From Achromobacter seleniivolatilans (GTDB lineage Bacteria; Pseudomonadota; Gammaproteobacteria; Burkholderiales; Burkholderiaceae_B), in contig NZ_CP132976.1 in the NCBI RefSeq assembly GCF_030864005.1, positions 4,340,001 through 4,404,000 on the forward strand: a stretch of DNA of 64,000 bases. Reading direction: 5' to 3'. Position 1 is the stretch's first letter. Every line of letters starts with the position of its first letter. The notes below the pieces were generated by a model, which did not search any database, had not been told where the DNA came from, and saw nothing but the letters and a program-made list of their open reading frames with translations. Positions 1 through 8,460 of this stretch are shown in pieces. Both the position numbers and the translations under genes were made by a program.

Positions 1-1
1 C

Positions 2-436
2 CGCCTGGTTCTTGCCGCGGCTCTGTGCGCCCCCGCCTTCGCCATCGCGCAAACGCCCGCCAAGGTCGAAGTCTGGAAAACGCCCACCTGCGGCTGCTGT
101 GAAGACTGGGTCAAACACATGCGCGACAACGGTTTCGCCGTTACCACGCATGACGTGCAGGACACAGGCCCGATCCGCCGCAACGCCGGCATGGCGGACT
201 ACGGCTCTTGCCATACCGCCGTCGTGGACGGCTACGCGGTGGAAGGCCATGTGCCCGCCAGCGACATCCGCCGCCTGCTGCTGGAAAAACCTGACGCTGC
301 CGGACTGGCCGCCCCCGGAATGCCGCTGGGTTCCCCCGGCATGGACGGCCCGGAATACGGCGGCCGCAAAACCCCGCACGACGTGCTGCTGATCGACAAG
401 AAGGGCGGCGCCAAGGTATTCCAAGCCTATCGGTAG
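2..436 (+). CDS. DUF411 family periplasmic protein, 3' part
   Basis: The frame is open from the second base of the window and gives 144 residues before TAG. The first visible residues (RLVLAAALCAPAFAIAQ) look like the end of a Sec signal peptide, so the true start is probably only a few codons outside the window. The mature part holds KTPTCGCCEDW, the cysteine cluster typical of DUF411, a family of small exported proteins often found near copper-resistance genes. A metal-handling role is inferred from the family only. An internal ATG at 119 would remove the cysteines and is not used. Confidence 0.8.
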   Translation, partial: RLVLAAALCAPAFAIAQTPAKVEVWKTPTCGCCEDWVKHMRDNGFAVTTHDVQDTGPIRRNAGMADYGSCHTAVVDGYAVEGHVPASDIRRLLLEKPDAAGLAAPGMPLGSPGMDGPEYGGRKTPHDVLLIDKKGGAKVFQAYR

Positions 437-579
437 ATAAATAAAGGGCGAGATACCGGCATACGGCACCCGGCCATTGAAACAATTCATCCACACCGTC
501 TCAATGGCTACTCCTTGCACTGCAGCAAAAATGCGCCACAATAAATAAAACGCATTTCTCACCACACCCCCTGGCAGTC

Positions 580-1776
580 ATGGCAAAAATCGTCCTGTTC
601 GAGAACATCCACCCGAGCGCCCGCGCGGTCTTCGAAGCCGCCGGCTACACCGACATCGTCACGCATGGCGCGGCTCTGCCGCCGGCCCAAATGCAGGAAG
701 CTCTGCGTGGCGCGCATGTGGCGGGCATCCGTTCTCGTACGCATCTGGACGCCAACCTGCTGGCAAGCCCCGATCTGCGCGTCGTCGGCTGCTTCTGCAT
801 TGGCACCAACCAGGTGGACCTGGATTCGGCCATGCAGCGGGGCGTCCCGGTGTTCAACGCACCGTTCTCCAATACCCGTTCGGTCGCCGAACTGGTGCTG
901 GGCGAGGCCATCCTGCTCTTGCGCCGCATCCCGGAAAAGAACGCCCGGGTGCATCTGGGCCATTGGGACAAGAGCGCCTCGGGCGCCTTTGAAACCCGCG
1001 GCAAGACGCTGGGCATCGTGGGCTACGGCAATATCGGATCGCAGATCAGTACCCTGGCCGAAAGCCTGGGCATGCGCGTCATCTATCACGACGTCGAAGC
1101 CAAGCTGCCGCTGGGCAATGCCCGGCCCGCCGGGACGCTGAACGACCTGCTGGAGCAGGCCGATGTGGTGACGCTGCATGTGCCGGGCGGCAAGTCGACC
1201 GAGAACATCATGAATGCGGAGACCATTGCGCGCATGCGCCGCGGCTCCATCCTGATCAATGCGTCGCGCGGCACGGTCGTGGATATCGATGCGCTGCACG
1301 CCGCGCTGAAATCCGGCCATCTGGCAGGCGCGGCCCTGGACGTGTTCCCGACCGAACCCAAGGGCGCGGATGAGCCGCTGGCCAGCCCGCTGATCGGCCT
1401 GCCCAACGTGATCCTGACCCCGCACATTGGCGGCAGCACGCAGGAATCGCAAGAGAACATCGGCCGTGAAGTGGCCGAGAAACTGGTGCGCTTTTTGCAA
1501 GCCGGCACGACCAAGGGCGCGGTCAACTTCCCGGAATTGCCGTATCTGGAACCGGCCGGCGCCACCCGCATCCTGCACGTGCACCGCAACGCCCCGGGCG
1601 CGCTGGGTACGCTGGACAATCTGATGGCGCAACACGGCCTGAACATTGTCAGCCAGACCTTGCAGACCAAAGGCCAGATCGGCTACGTGATCACCGACGT
1701 AGAAGGCCAGGTGGACGACATCGTCATGACGACCTTGCGCAACCACCCGATCACGGTCCGCTGCGACCGGCTGTAA
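580..1776 (+). CDS. serA: D-3-phosphoglycerate dehydrogenase
   Basis: This 398-residue protein should oxidise 3-phosphoglycerate to 3-phosphohydroxypyruvate, the first committed step of serine synthesis, in the cytoplasm. The Rossmann motif GYGNIG lies at residues 148-153, and the catalytic Arg, Glu and His of the D-2-hydroxyacid dehydrogenases are visible near 230 (NASRG), 259 (FPTEP) and 282 (TPHIGG). Residues from about 326 to the end form an ACT domain, as in the serine-sensitive E. coli-type enzyme, and the length is close to that enzyme. The ATG has only a weak upstream purine stretch. It stands alone, with a minus-strand LysR gene downstream. Confidence 0.93.
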   Translation: MAKIVLFENIHPSARAVFEAAGYTDIVTHGAALPPAQMQEALRGAHVAGIRSRTHLDANLLASPDLRVVGCFCIGTNQVDLDSAMQRGVPVFNAPFSNTRSVAELVLGEAILLLRRIPEKNARVHLGHWDKSASGAFETRGKTLGIVGYGNIGSQISTLAESLGMRVIYHDVEAKLPLGNARPAGTLNDLLEQADVVTLHVPGGKSTENIMNAETIARMRRGSILINASRGTVVDIDALHAALKSGHLAGAALDVFPTEPKGADEPLASPLIGLPNVILTPHIGGSTQESQENIGREVAEKLVRFLQAGTTKGAVNFPELPYLEPAGATRILHVHRNAPGALGTLDNLMAQHGLNIVSQTLQTKGQIGYVITDVEGQVDDIVMTTLRNHPITVRCDRL

Positions 1777-1817
1777 ATCGGGAGCCAGGGGGTACGGCGG
1801 TATCTGTCGCCCCCCTT

Positions 1818-2690
1818 CTACGATTCCCCATCCGTGGCGGCGGCCAGCAGGCATTCCGCCATTTTTTCGCGCACGCTGCCCGGATCAAAGGGCAGCCGGC
1901 CGATAATGCCGATATCCCGGTGAAACGCCAATTCGCCTAACGGCACCAGGCGCAGCCCGGTCATATCCAGCCGCCGCAGTTGCGGCAGCAATGCCACGCC
2001 CAGGCCGTGCCGCACCATGTTGGCGATGGCCTCGATTTCGTCCAGTTCCACCGCCTCGTGCACATTGATGCGGTGCTTCTTCAAGAAGATATCCACCACC
2101 CGCCCTCCGAAGGAGGCCCGGTCGTACCGGATGAAGGGCTGCGTCGCCAGCAGGTCGCGCCACGGCGCCAGAGGCATGGATTCAGGCATGGCCAGCACCA
2201 CCGGTTCGCTCATCAAGCGTTGCCAGCCCAGCTCCGGAGGCAAGGTGAAGGGCGGGCGGATCAGCACGGCCATATCAACTTCGCCTGCGTCCACCTGCCC
2301 CAGCAGCGACAGCGACACACCTGGCACGATGCGCACGCGCACATCGGGATACACCGCGCGAAACCGGCTCAAAGCGCGAACCAGCAAGTCTTGCTGCACC
2401 GATGCGATCGCCCCGATGCGCAAGGAGCCACTGACGTGGCCCGCCCCCGCCGTGGTCACCATGCGTTCCGCCATGGCGACCAGCTCTTCGGCCTGCGCCA
2501 GCATCTCCCGCCCGTTGGCATTGAGCACGGCGGCGCGCGCGCTGCGGTCAAACAGCTCCACGCCCAAGTATTCCTCCAGGCGCTTGATTTGGGCGCTGAC
2601 GGCAGACTGGGTCAAGCCCAGGTGCGCACCCGCCCCCGTGAAGGTTCCATCCCGCGCCACGGCGATGAAGGTTTTGAATTCTTTGATCAC
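1818..2690 (-). CDS. LysR family transcriptional regulator
   Basis: An N-terminal winged helix-turn-helix (FKTFIAVARDGTFTGAGAHL then LTQSAVSAQIKRLE) is followed by a periplasmic-binding-like effector domain. The whole protein is about 290 residues, normal for the family. A longer frame reaches a TTG at 2735, but the usual LysR N-terminus fits the GTG at 2690, giving MIKEFKTF. No strong ribosome binding site precedes it. The gene is divergent from the VOC/pxp operon, which is the likely target. A perfect TTGAT-N4-ATCAA palindrome overlaps this start codon. The effector is not predictable from the sequence. Confidence 0.85.
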   Translation of the reverse strand: MIKEFKTFIAVARDGTFTGAGAHLGLTQSAVSAQIKRLEEYLGVELFDRSARAAVLNANGREMLAQAEELVAMAERMVTTAGAGHVSGSLRIGAIASVQQDLLVRALSRFRAVYPDVRVRIVPGVSLSLLGQVDAGEVDMAVLIRPPFTLPPELGWQRLMSEPVVLAMPESMPLAPWRDLLATQPFIRYDRASFGGRVVDIFLKKHRINVHEAVELDEIEAIANMVRHGLGVALLPQLRRLDMTGLRLVPLGELAFHRDIGIIGRLPFDPGSVREKMAECLLAAATDGES

Positions 2691-2696
2691 GATCAA
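2683..2696. promoter_or_regulatory. TTGAT-N4-ATCAA palindrome (FNR/Anr-like) at LysR start
   Basis: The sequence TTGATCACGATCAA matches both FNR half-sites exactly. It overlaps the proposed LysR GTG start and lies about 151 bases before the VOC gene. A good -10 at the FNR class II distance is not obvious, so it may instead serve LysR autoregulation or be fortuitous. Confidence 0.35.
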
Positions 2697-2840
2697 TATT
2701 TTTGATGCTAAGACACAAAAAATATCGTTTTTCAATCAAAAAAACAATACCTAAACTACGGACTGGTGCTACAGACCCGCCCGCGCTTGCGATGGGCCTG
2801 TCAGCCGCCCCACCCCTTTTGTCATACCCCGGAGCTTTTC

Positions 2841-3272
2841 ATGACCGCCCAAACCAACCTGCCGCCGTTCCATCTGGCCTTCCCGGTCCGCGACCTGGCC
2901 GAAGCCCGCGCCTTCTACGGCGAAAAGCTGGGCTGTCCGGAGGGCCGCAGCTCGCCCGATTGGATCGACTTCAACTTCTACGGCCACCAGATCGTCGCCC
3001 ACCTGGCGCCCAGCGAATGCGGCCATAAGGCCACCAGCGCCGTAGATTCGCATAATGTGCCCGTCCGCCATTTCGGCGCCGTGCTTTCCATGGAACAATG
3101 GGAAGCCATGTCCAAGCGCCTGATCGACGCAGGCACCGAATTCGTCATCGAACCCTACATCCGTTTCAAGGGCGAAGTGGGCGAACAGGCCACGATGTTC
3201 TTCCTCGATCCGTCGGGCAACGCGCTGGAATTCAAGGCATTCAAGAACATGGACTCTTTGTTCGCCAAGTAA
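2841..3272 (+). CDS. VOC (glyoxalase/dioxygenase-fold) family protein
   Basis: This 143-residue protein starts at an ATG with GGAG about six bases upstream (2831-2834); a longer frame from a GTG at 2766 lacks support. The opening [24 protein letters not shown] is cut short here but is a textbook VOC beta-alpha-beta start, and [16 protein letters not shown] near the end gives the second-module Glu ligand, so one metal-binding VOC fold is likely. The substrate is unknown. It lies 24 bases before pxpB on the same strand, so it is probably the first gene of the 5-oxoprolinase operon; a link to gamma-glutamyl metabolism is inference. Confidence 0.8.
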   Translation: MTAQTNLPPFHLAFPVRDLAEARAFYGEKLGCPEGRSSPDWIDFNFYGHQIVAHLAPSECGHKATSAVDSHNVPVRHFGAVLSMEQWEAMSKRLIDAGTEFVIEPYIRFKGEVGEQATMFFLDPSGNALEFKAFKNMDSLFAK

Positions 3273-3296
3273 TCCGTCCCTACAGGTTTCGCGCCG

Positions 3297-4031
3297 TTGA
3301 ACGTAATTTCAGACCCCCCTTCTTCGGCCGAAACCTCTTGGCGCATCCTGCCCCAGGGTGATCGCTGCCTGATCATTTCTTTTGGCGATCAGATCGACGC
3401 GTCGGTCGGCAAAACCTGCCTGGCCGCCGCGCGCAAGCTGCGCGATGCGCAGTTGCCCGGCGTCACTGACGTTGTGCCGTCCTTTGTGGCGGTGGCGGTG
3501 CATTACCGGCCCGATGGGCTGGGCAATGGACCCACCTATGCCGGACTGGCCGAGCGCATCGAAGCGCTGCTGGCGGACGGTATCCCCGCCGACGCCTCGG
3601 GCGGACGCGAAGTCGACATCCCGGTCTGTTACGGCGGTGAACACGGCCCCGACCTGGCCGATGTGGCCCAAGCCGCCGGCCTGACGCCCGAAGACGTCAT
3701 CCAATTGCACAGCCAGCCCCGCAGCATGGTGTTCATGCTGGGTTTCGCTCCCGGCCATGCGTATCTGGGCGTGCACGACGAAAAACTGAATATCCCGCGC
3801 CGCCCCTCGCCGCGCACTGCGGTGCCCATCGGCGCCGTTGCGGTTGCCAATCGCCAGACCGTGATCTATCCGAACCGGTTGCCGGGCGGCTGGAACATCA
3901 TCGGCGCCACGCCGTTAACCATGTTCGACCCGGCTCGTGAGCCCGCCGCGCTGCTCCAGCCCGGTGACTCCGTCCGATTCGTGCCCATCAGTCCCGAAGA
4001 GTTCGACCGCATCAAGGGAGGCCAGCTGTGA
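3297..4031 (+). CDS. pxpB: 5-oxoprolinase subunit PxpB (KipI family)
   Basis: This 244-residue protein belongs to the KipI/allophanate-hydrolase-subunit-1 family. With PxpA and PxpC it forms the ATP-dependent prokaryotic 5-oxoprolinase, which opens pyroglutamate to glutamate. Family signatures are RILPQGDRCLIISFGD near the N-terminus and MVFMLGFAPGHAYLG in the middle. No ATG is available near the start; TTG at 3297, preceded by ACAGG, is the best choice. Its stop codon overlaps the pxpC GTG by four bases, which indicates translational coupling. Confidence 0.88.
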   Translation: MNVISDPPSSAETSWRILPQGDRCLIISFGDQIDASVGKTCLAAARKLRDAQLPGVTDVVPSFVAVAVHYRPDGLGNGPTYAGLAERIEALLADGIPADASGGREVDIPVCYGGEHGPDLADVAQAAGLTPEDVIQLHSQPRSMVFMLGFAPGHAYLGVHDEKLNIPRRPSPRTAVPIGAVAVANRQTVIYPNRLPGGWNIIGATPLTMFDPAREPAALLQPGDSVRFVPISPEEFDRIKGGQL

Positions 4032-5026
4032 GCGTGACCGTGATCAAGCCCGGCATGCTGTCCAGCTTTCAGGATCGCGGCCGCGAAGGTTATCAACATC
4101 AGGGCATTCCGGCGGCCGGTGCCATGGACGAACGCGCGCACCGGCTGGCCAATGCGCTGGCGGGCAATGCGGGCGACCCGGCCACGCTGGAAATGACCCT
4201 GACCGGCCCCACCCTGCGCTTTGACGCGCCAGCTTGTTTTGCGCTGGCCGGGGCCGATCTGGGCGCAACGTTAAACGGTCAAGACATTCCCTTGCACCGC
4301 CCGCTGGTGGCCCGCGCAGGCGATACGCTGGCCTTCGGCGCCAAACCCGCCGTGGGCGTGCGCGGCTATTTGGCGGTGCATGGCGGCTTTGCGCTGCCTG
4401 CTGTCATGGAAAGCGAAACCACCTATTTGCGCAGCGGCTTCGGCGGCTTTCAGGGCCGCGCGCTGGTCAAGGGCGACCAAGTGCCACTACGCGCTGCGCT
4501 AGCCGCTGACCGCGATCTGGACGCGCTGCAAAAAGACCTGTGGAATCTGCGCGTGTATCTGCCGGGTTCGCTAGGCAACAAGCGCCGCGAGTTCATTCGA
4601 TTCCTGCCGGGGATGCACTGGCAAGAGTTCTCAGAAGCCACGCGCCACGCCTTCGGCGGCGCTGAATTCCGCATCAGTCCGCAATCCGACCGCATGGGCT
4701 ACCGCTTGTTGGGGCCGGCGCTATCCATGAGCCAGCCGCGCCAGATGCTGTCCGAAGCCGCGTGCTTTGGCACCGTGCAGGTGCCCTCGGGCGGCGAGGC
4801 CATCATCCTGATGGCAGACCGGCAGACGACTGGCGGTTATCCCAAGATTGCGCAAATTGCCACGGTGGACCTGCCCGTGCTGGCGCAGTACGCGCCCGGC
4901 CAGACCCTGCGCTTCCAGCTGATCGAGCTGGACGAGGCGCAGCGGCTGGACGGCGAACGCGAGCGCGCTTTCAACCAATTGCATCAAGCGCTGGAGCCGC
5001 TGCGCGGCCTTCTGGCCCAGAACTAA
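4028..5026 (+). CDS. pxpC: 5-oxoprolinase subunit PxpC (KipA family)
   Basis: This 332-residue protein is the biotin-dependent-carboxyltransferase-like (allophanate hydrolase subunit 2) partner of PxpB. Diagnostic segments are KPGMLSSFQDRGREGYQHQG near residue 10, GYLAVHGGF in the middle and DRQTTGGYPKIAQI near residue 265. It begins with a GTG overlapping the pxpB stop (GTGA) and ends 11 bases before pxpA, whose ribosome binding site AAAGGA directly follows this stop. Gene order B-C-A and the tight spacing support a single 5-oxoprolinase complex rather than urea amidolyase. Confidence 0.9.
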   Translation: MSVTVIKPGMLSSFQDRGREGYQHQGIPAAGAMDERAHRLANALAGNAGDPATLEMTLTGPTLRFDAPACFALAGADLGATLNGQDIPLHRPLVARAGDTLAFGAKPAVGVRGYLAVHGGFALPAVMESETTYLRSGFGGFQGRALVKGDQVPLRAALAADRDLDALQKDLWNLRVYLPGSLGNKRREFIRFLPGMHWQEFSEATRHAFGGAEFRISPQSDRMGYRLLGPALSMSQPRQMLSEAACFGTVQVPSGGEAIILMADRQTTGGYPKIAQIATVDLPVLAQYAPGQTLRFQLIELDEAQRLDGERERAFNQLHQALEPLRGLLAQN

Positions 5027-5037
5027 AGGAAACCGCG

Positions 5038-5805
5038 ATGACCACCCGCATCGATATGAATTGCGACATGGGCGAAAGCTATGGCGCCTGGACCATGGGC
5101 AACGACGCCGCCGTGCTGCAGTACGTCAGCTCGGCCAACATCGCCTGTGGTTTTCATGGCGGCGACCCGGCCACCATGCGCAAGACCGTCGCGGCAGCGT
5201 TAAAGCAGGGCGTGGCGCTGGGCGTCCACCCCAGCTTGCAGGATCTGGCGGGGTTCGGCCGCCGCGTCATCCAGATCACGCCCGACGAAGCCTATGACAT
5301 CGTGGTGTATCAGATCGGCGCGCTGGCAGGCGTGGCGGCCTCGCAAGGCGCGCGCCTGCATCACGTGAAGGCCCATGGCGCGCTGTACAACATGGCCGCC
5401 AAAGACGAAGGGTTGTCGCGCGCCATTTGCCAGGCCGTCAAGGATGTGGACGCGTCGCTGATTCTGTATGGTCTTGCAGGCAGCAAACTGATCGACGCCG
5501 CGCGCGCCATCGGCCTGACAGCCGCCAACGAGGTCTTTGCCGACCGCTCTTACCAAGATGACGGCTCGTTGACGCCGCGCACGCGCGCAGGCGCCATGAT
5601 CGAAGATCTGGATCAGGCGGTAGCGCAGGTTGTGCGCATGGTGCGAGACGGCAAGGTGCGTTCAGTGGACGGCAATGACGTGCCGGTGCAAGCGGACACC
5701 CTGTGTATCCATGGCGATCAGCCCAACGCGCTGCTGTTTGCCCACGGTATCCGTCAGGCGCTTGAGCAGGCGGGCATTGAAGTCCGCACGCCCGCGCGCG
5801 CCTGA
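5038..5805 (+). CDS. pxpA: 5-oxoprolinase subunit PxpA (LamB/YcsF family)
   Basis: This 255-residue protein opens with MTTRIDMNCDMGESYGAW, the unmistakable LamB/YcsF start, and contains NIACGFHGGDP, GVHPS and VKAHGALYN, the conserved polysaccharide-deacetylase-like metal and active-site segments. With PxpB and PxpC it hydrolyses 5-oxo-L-proline to glutamate using ATP. The ATG at 5038 follows AAAGGA; a longer overlapping frame starting inside pxpC is rejected. Its TGA abuts the stop of the convergent GntR gene with no spacer, inside the shared palindrome TGATCA. Confidence 0.93.
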   Translation: MTTRIDMNCDMGESYGAWTMGNDAAVLQYVSSANIACGFHGGDPATMRKTVAAALKQGVALGVHPSLQDLAGFGRRVIQITPDEAYDIVVYQIGALAGVAASQGARLHHVKAHGALYNMAAKDEGLSRAICQAVKDVDASLILYGLAGSKLIDAARAIGLTAANEVFADRSYQDDGSLTPRTRAGAMIEDLDQAVAQVVRMVRDGKVRSVDGNDVPVQADTLCIHGDQPNALLFAHGIRQALEQAGIEVRTPARA

Positions 5806-6507
5806 TCAGGCGCGCCCGTAACGGGGCGCCAGGTCTTCCGCGTCCTGCAACGCGGCATCATGGTATGCCTGCAGAATGCCCGGCAACACTTCCACCACAT
5901 AACCACGGCTCAGTTCGGCCGCGCGATCAAAATTGCGTTCGCTCAACGCTTGCGTAATGCCCTGCGTGTAAGACTGGATATTGTTCGTTTCCATCGACCG
6001 CTTGGCCAGCAGGTAGCGCAGCGGCTCGACTTGCTCGTAGAGCTTGCTGAGCATGCTGACCAGCGGCGTGTTGCCCGTGTACCGGGCAGCCGCCAGATAG
6101 AACTCGCGTGATGCGGCAATGCTGGCGCGGATGTCGCGCTTGGCCATCGACGCCGCAATGGCGTCGTCGTAGCTGCGTAATTCGGCCACGAGCGGCGACA
6201 GGTCCGCCGTCTCGGCGACCTGCCGGAAACAATAGGCTTCGAGTTCCGCGCGCAACTGGTACAGATGCCGAATCTGCGCTTCGGTGTAGAGCGTGACCCT
6301 GAAGCCCTTGCGTTGGATATGCGAAACCAGGCCGCCTAACTCCAGCAAACGCAGCGCTTCCCGGATGGGACTGCGGCTGGTGCCAAAACGCTGCTCTAGT
6401 TCTTGTTCCCGCAAGGGCTGCCCGGGCCGAATAGTGCCATCCACTATCAACTCACGAATCTGTTCCTGAAGGAAATACGGAATCGTGGCGGGCGCTTTGA
6501 TGTCCAA
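5806..6507 (-). CDS. GntR family regulator, FCD (FadR-like) subfamily
   Basis: This 233-residue protein has a winged helix-turn-helix at residues 10-75 (EQELEQRFGTSRSPIREALRLL is the long recognition part; the core is SPIREALRLLE) and a helical FCD ligand domain with the metal-binding pattern after it. The start is taken as TTG at 6507 because AGGGGAG lies four bases upstream; the longer frame to 6579 has no such site. It is tail-to-tail with pxpA. Regulation of the pxp genes is possible but the arrangement does not prove it. Confidence 0.83.
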   Translation of the reverse strand: MDIKAPATIPYFLQEQIRELIVDGTIRPGQPLREQELEQRFGTSRSPIREALRLLELGGLVSHIQRKGFRVTLYTEAQIRHLYQLRAELEAYCFRQVAETADLSPLVAELRSYDDAIAASMAKRDIRASIAASREFYLAAARYTGNTPLVSMLSKLYEQVEPLRYLLAKRSMETNNIQSYTQGITQALSERNFDRAAELSRGYVVEVLPGILQAYHDAALQDAEDLAPRYGRA

Positions 6508-6628
6508 TCGGCTCCCCTTGTACTGCGCGATGCATGGTATGAGACATCGAGAAGATACTAGAAAACTCTTGAAACACAAATAAGAATATTGTTGCAGAGC
6601 ACAGGACAGGTCTGATTTTTGGGCCCGA

Positions 6629-7267
6629 TCAGTCCCAATCGTCGCGGTAAACGAACTTTGGCATCTGCCAGTTAAAGCGCAGGGCCAGCAACCGCAGGGT
6701 CAGCCCCACGGCCAGCGCTATGGGCACGGCCGCGTTGGCCGACAAACCCACAGATTGGGCCCCCAGATACAAGGCGCCCGTTACTACCGACACACTGGCG
6801 TACAGCTCTTTGCGGAACAGCAGCGGCACTTCGTTGCACAGCACGTCGCGCAGCACACCCCCCGCGCAACCGGTGATCATGCCGCTGATCAACACCACGG
6901 TGATCGGCAATTGCATCAATTGGGCTACTTGGCAGCCGATGACCGTAAACGCGACCAGACCCAGGGCATCGGCCAGCAGGAACAGGCTGCGCAGGCGCCG
7001 CATGACAGGCGCGATCAGCGCAGTCAAGATCGCGGCGCCGCCCGTCATCCACAGGTATTCGGGATGAATGACCCAGGTCAGCGGGTAATGCCCCAACAAC
7101 ACATCGCGCAGCGAACCGCCGCCCAACGCCGTCACGCACGCAATGATGCAAACGCCCATCCAATCCATATCCCGGCGGCCCGCCGACAGCGCCGCAGTCA
7201 TGGCCTCAGCCACGATGGCGACGAGATACAGCGTATGCAGCAAAACCGGGGAAATATCGGAAAACAT
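6629..7267 (-). CDS. TRIC-type (UPF0126) cation channel family membrane protein
   Basis: This 212-residue inner-membrane protein has about seven hydrophobic helices in two repeats. Each repeat carries the family glycine motif, seen as ALGGGSLRDVLLG near residue 50 and CAGGVLRDVLCNEVPLL near residue 135. Bacterial members are homologous to trimeric intracellular cation channels; older annotations call them YadS or glycine transporters. The ATG at 7267 is the first in frame. It stands alone, divergent from the stress-protein gene. Confidence 0.85.
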   Translation of the reverse strand: MFSDISPVLLHTLYLVAIVAEAMTAALSAGRRDMDWMGVCIIACVTALGGGSLRDVLLGHYPLTWVIHPEYLWMTGGAAILTALIAPVMRRLRSLFLLADALGLVAFTVIGCQVAQLMQLPITVVLISGMITGCAGGVLRDVLCNEVPLLFRKELYASVSVVTGALYLGAQSVGLSANAAVPIALAVGLTLRLLALRFNWQMPKFVYRDDWD

Positions 7268-7378
7268 GGGGCGGGCGATGGGTTGGCACGGATTGATCAG
7301 GCCTCATTGTATTGAGCCTGCGCAGAAACAAGCTGCCATTGCCCGGCTGCCCCCCCATCCCGTACCCTGGACCTGGCG

Positions 7379-7392
7379 TTGATTTGCGTCAA
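7379..7392 (+). promoter_or_regulatory. FNR/Anr-type box upstream of universal stress protein
   Basis: TTGATTTGCGTCAA matches the TTGAT-N4-GTCAA form used by Anr/FNR regulators. Its centre is 7385.5. A GAGAAT hexamer at 7415-7420 would place the start of transcription near 7427, putting the box at -41.5, the standard class II activator position. Universal stress genes are commonly induced by oxygen limitation through such sites. Confidence 0.6.
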
Positions 7393-7501
7393 ACCGCCTC
7401 CCGCGTCGCGGCGGGAGAATGGATATATGCCCGCACGGGCGGACAATGCCAGGTTGCACGGACGCGGGAGTCGTCATCCTGGCTACACCGGGAGAAAACG
7501 T

Positions 7502-8371
7502 ATGACACAGCAAACCGGCCCCATCCTCTTGGCCACCGACCTGAGCGCACGAGGCGACCGCGCCCTGGATCGCGCGTTGCAGCTGACCAAGGAACTCAAC
7601 AGCAAGCTGATCGTCCTGCATGTCATGGAATCCCATGCCACGCCCGCACGCCTGACCACACCGGTCTGGCGCCGCCTGTCCACGGATCACAAGATGCTGG
7701 CAGAGCGTGAACTGGCCGAAGACCTGGCCGCCGCCGACGTGCCGACGGAAGTCGTGGTGGTCTCGGGGGACCCCCTCAGCCGCATCATGGAAACCGCTGA
7801 CAGTTATGGCTGCTCGCTGATTGTCACCGGCATCGCGCGCGACGAAACGCTGGGCCGCTTGCTGCTGGGCACGACCGTTGAAAAACTGGCCCGCCAGGCG
7901 CGCCAACCGGTGCTGGTGGTCAAGACCCGCCCACGCAAGCCCTATCGCGACGTGCTGATCGCCACCGACTTTTCCGCCGGATCACGCCAGGCCTTGCGCG
8001 CCGCGTTGCAACTGGTGCCCAACGCCGACCTGACGCTGTTCCACGCCTACGATATTCCGTTCCAGGGCAAGAACGTGCCCGACGACGCCATCACGCGCAG
8101 CTTCTATAAAGCCGCCGAACAAAGCGCCCGGGAGTTCACCGCCGAAACGCCTGAACTGGCAAACGTGGCGGCGCCCAAGATTGTGCTGGAGCCCGGACAA
8201 CCGGAAACGGTGCTGTCGGAATATTCGTTCAACCATCGCTCGGATCTGGTCGTAACAGGCACCCACGGCCGCACGGGCCTCTTGCGCACCGCCATCGGCA
8301 GCGTGGCTGAACGCCTGTTGGAATCGCTGCCCAGTGACGTGCTGATTGTCAGATTGACCGACGACCAATAG
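7502..8371 (+). CDS. universal stress protein with two UspA domains
   Basis: This 289-residue protein has two tandem UspA folds. The first begins GPILLATDLSARGDRALDRA and the second YRDVLIATDFSAGSRQALRA. The second domain ends with VVTGTHGRTGLLRTAIGSVA, the G-x2-G-x9-G-S/T type nucleotide-binding loop, while the first has VTGIARDETLGRLLLGTTVE. The likely role is survival under oxygen limitation or starvation, in the cytoplasm. The ATG at 7502 has GGGAGA seven bases upstream. It is monocistronic, with the FNR-type box about 110 bases upstream. Confidence 0.9.
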   Translation: MTQQTGPILLATDLSARGDRALDRALQLTKELNSKLIVLHVMESHATPARLTTPVWRRLSTDHKMLAERELAEDLAAADVPTEVVVVSGDPLSRIMETADSYGCSLIVTGIARDETLGRLLLGTTVEKLARQARQPVLVVKTRPRKPYRDVLIATDFSAGSRQALRAALQLVPNADLTLFHAYDIPFQGKNVPDDAITRSFYKAAEQSAREFTAETPELANVAAPKIVLEPGQPETVLSEYSFNHRSDLVVTGTHGRTGLLRTAIGSVAERLLESLPSDVLIVRLTDDQ

Positions 8372-8460
8372 GGCCAAGAGCGGTTTCGGCCGGGCCGCAG
8401 GATGGACGCAGCGCGAGACCGCCGTCAAAGAACACGGCGGCGGATCACGCGTAACCCGCC

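Noticed and set aside
559..1854. 431-residue minus-strand frame opposite serA
   Set aside because: It is a complement shadow of serA with His/Gln/Arg-rich composition and no family match; the plus-strand gene has full catalytic motifs.
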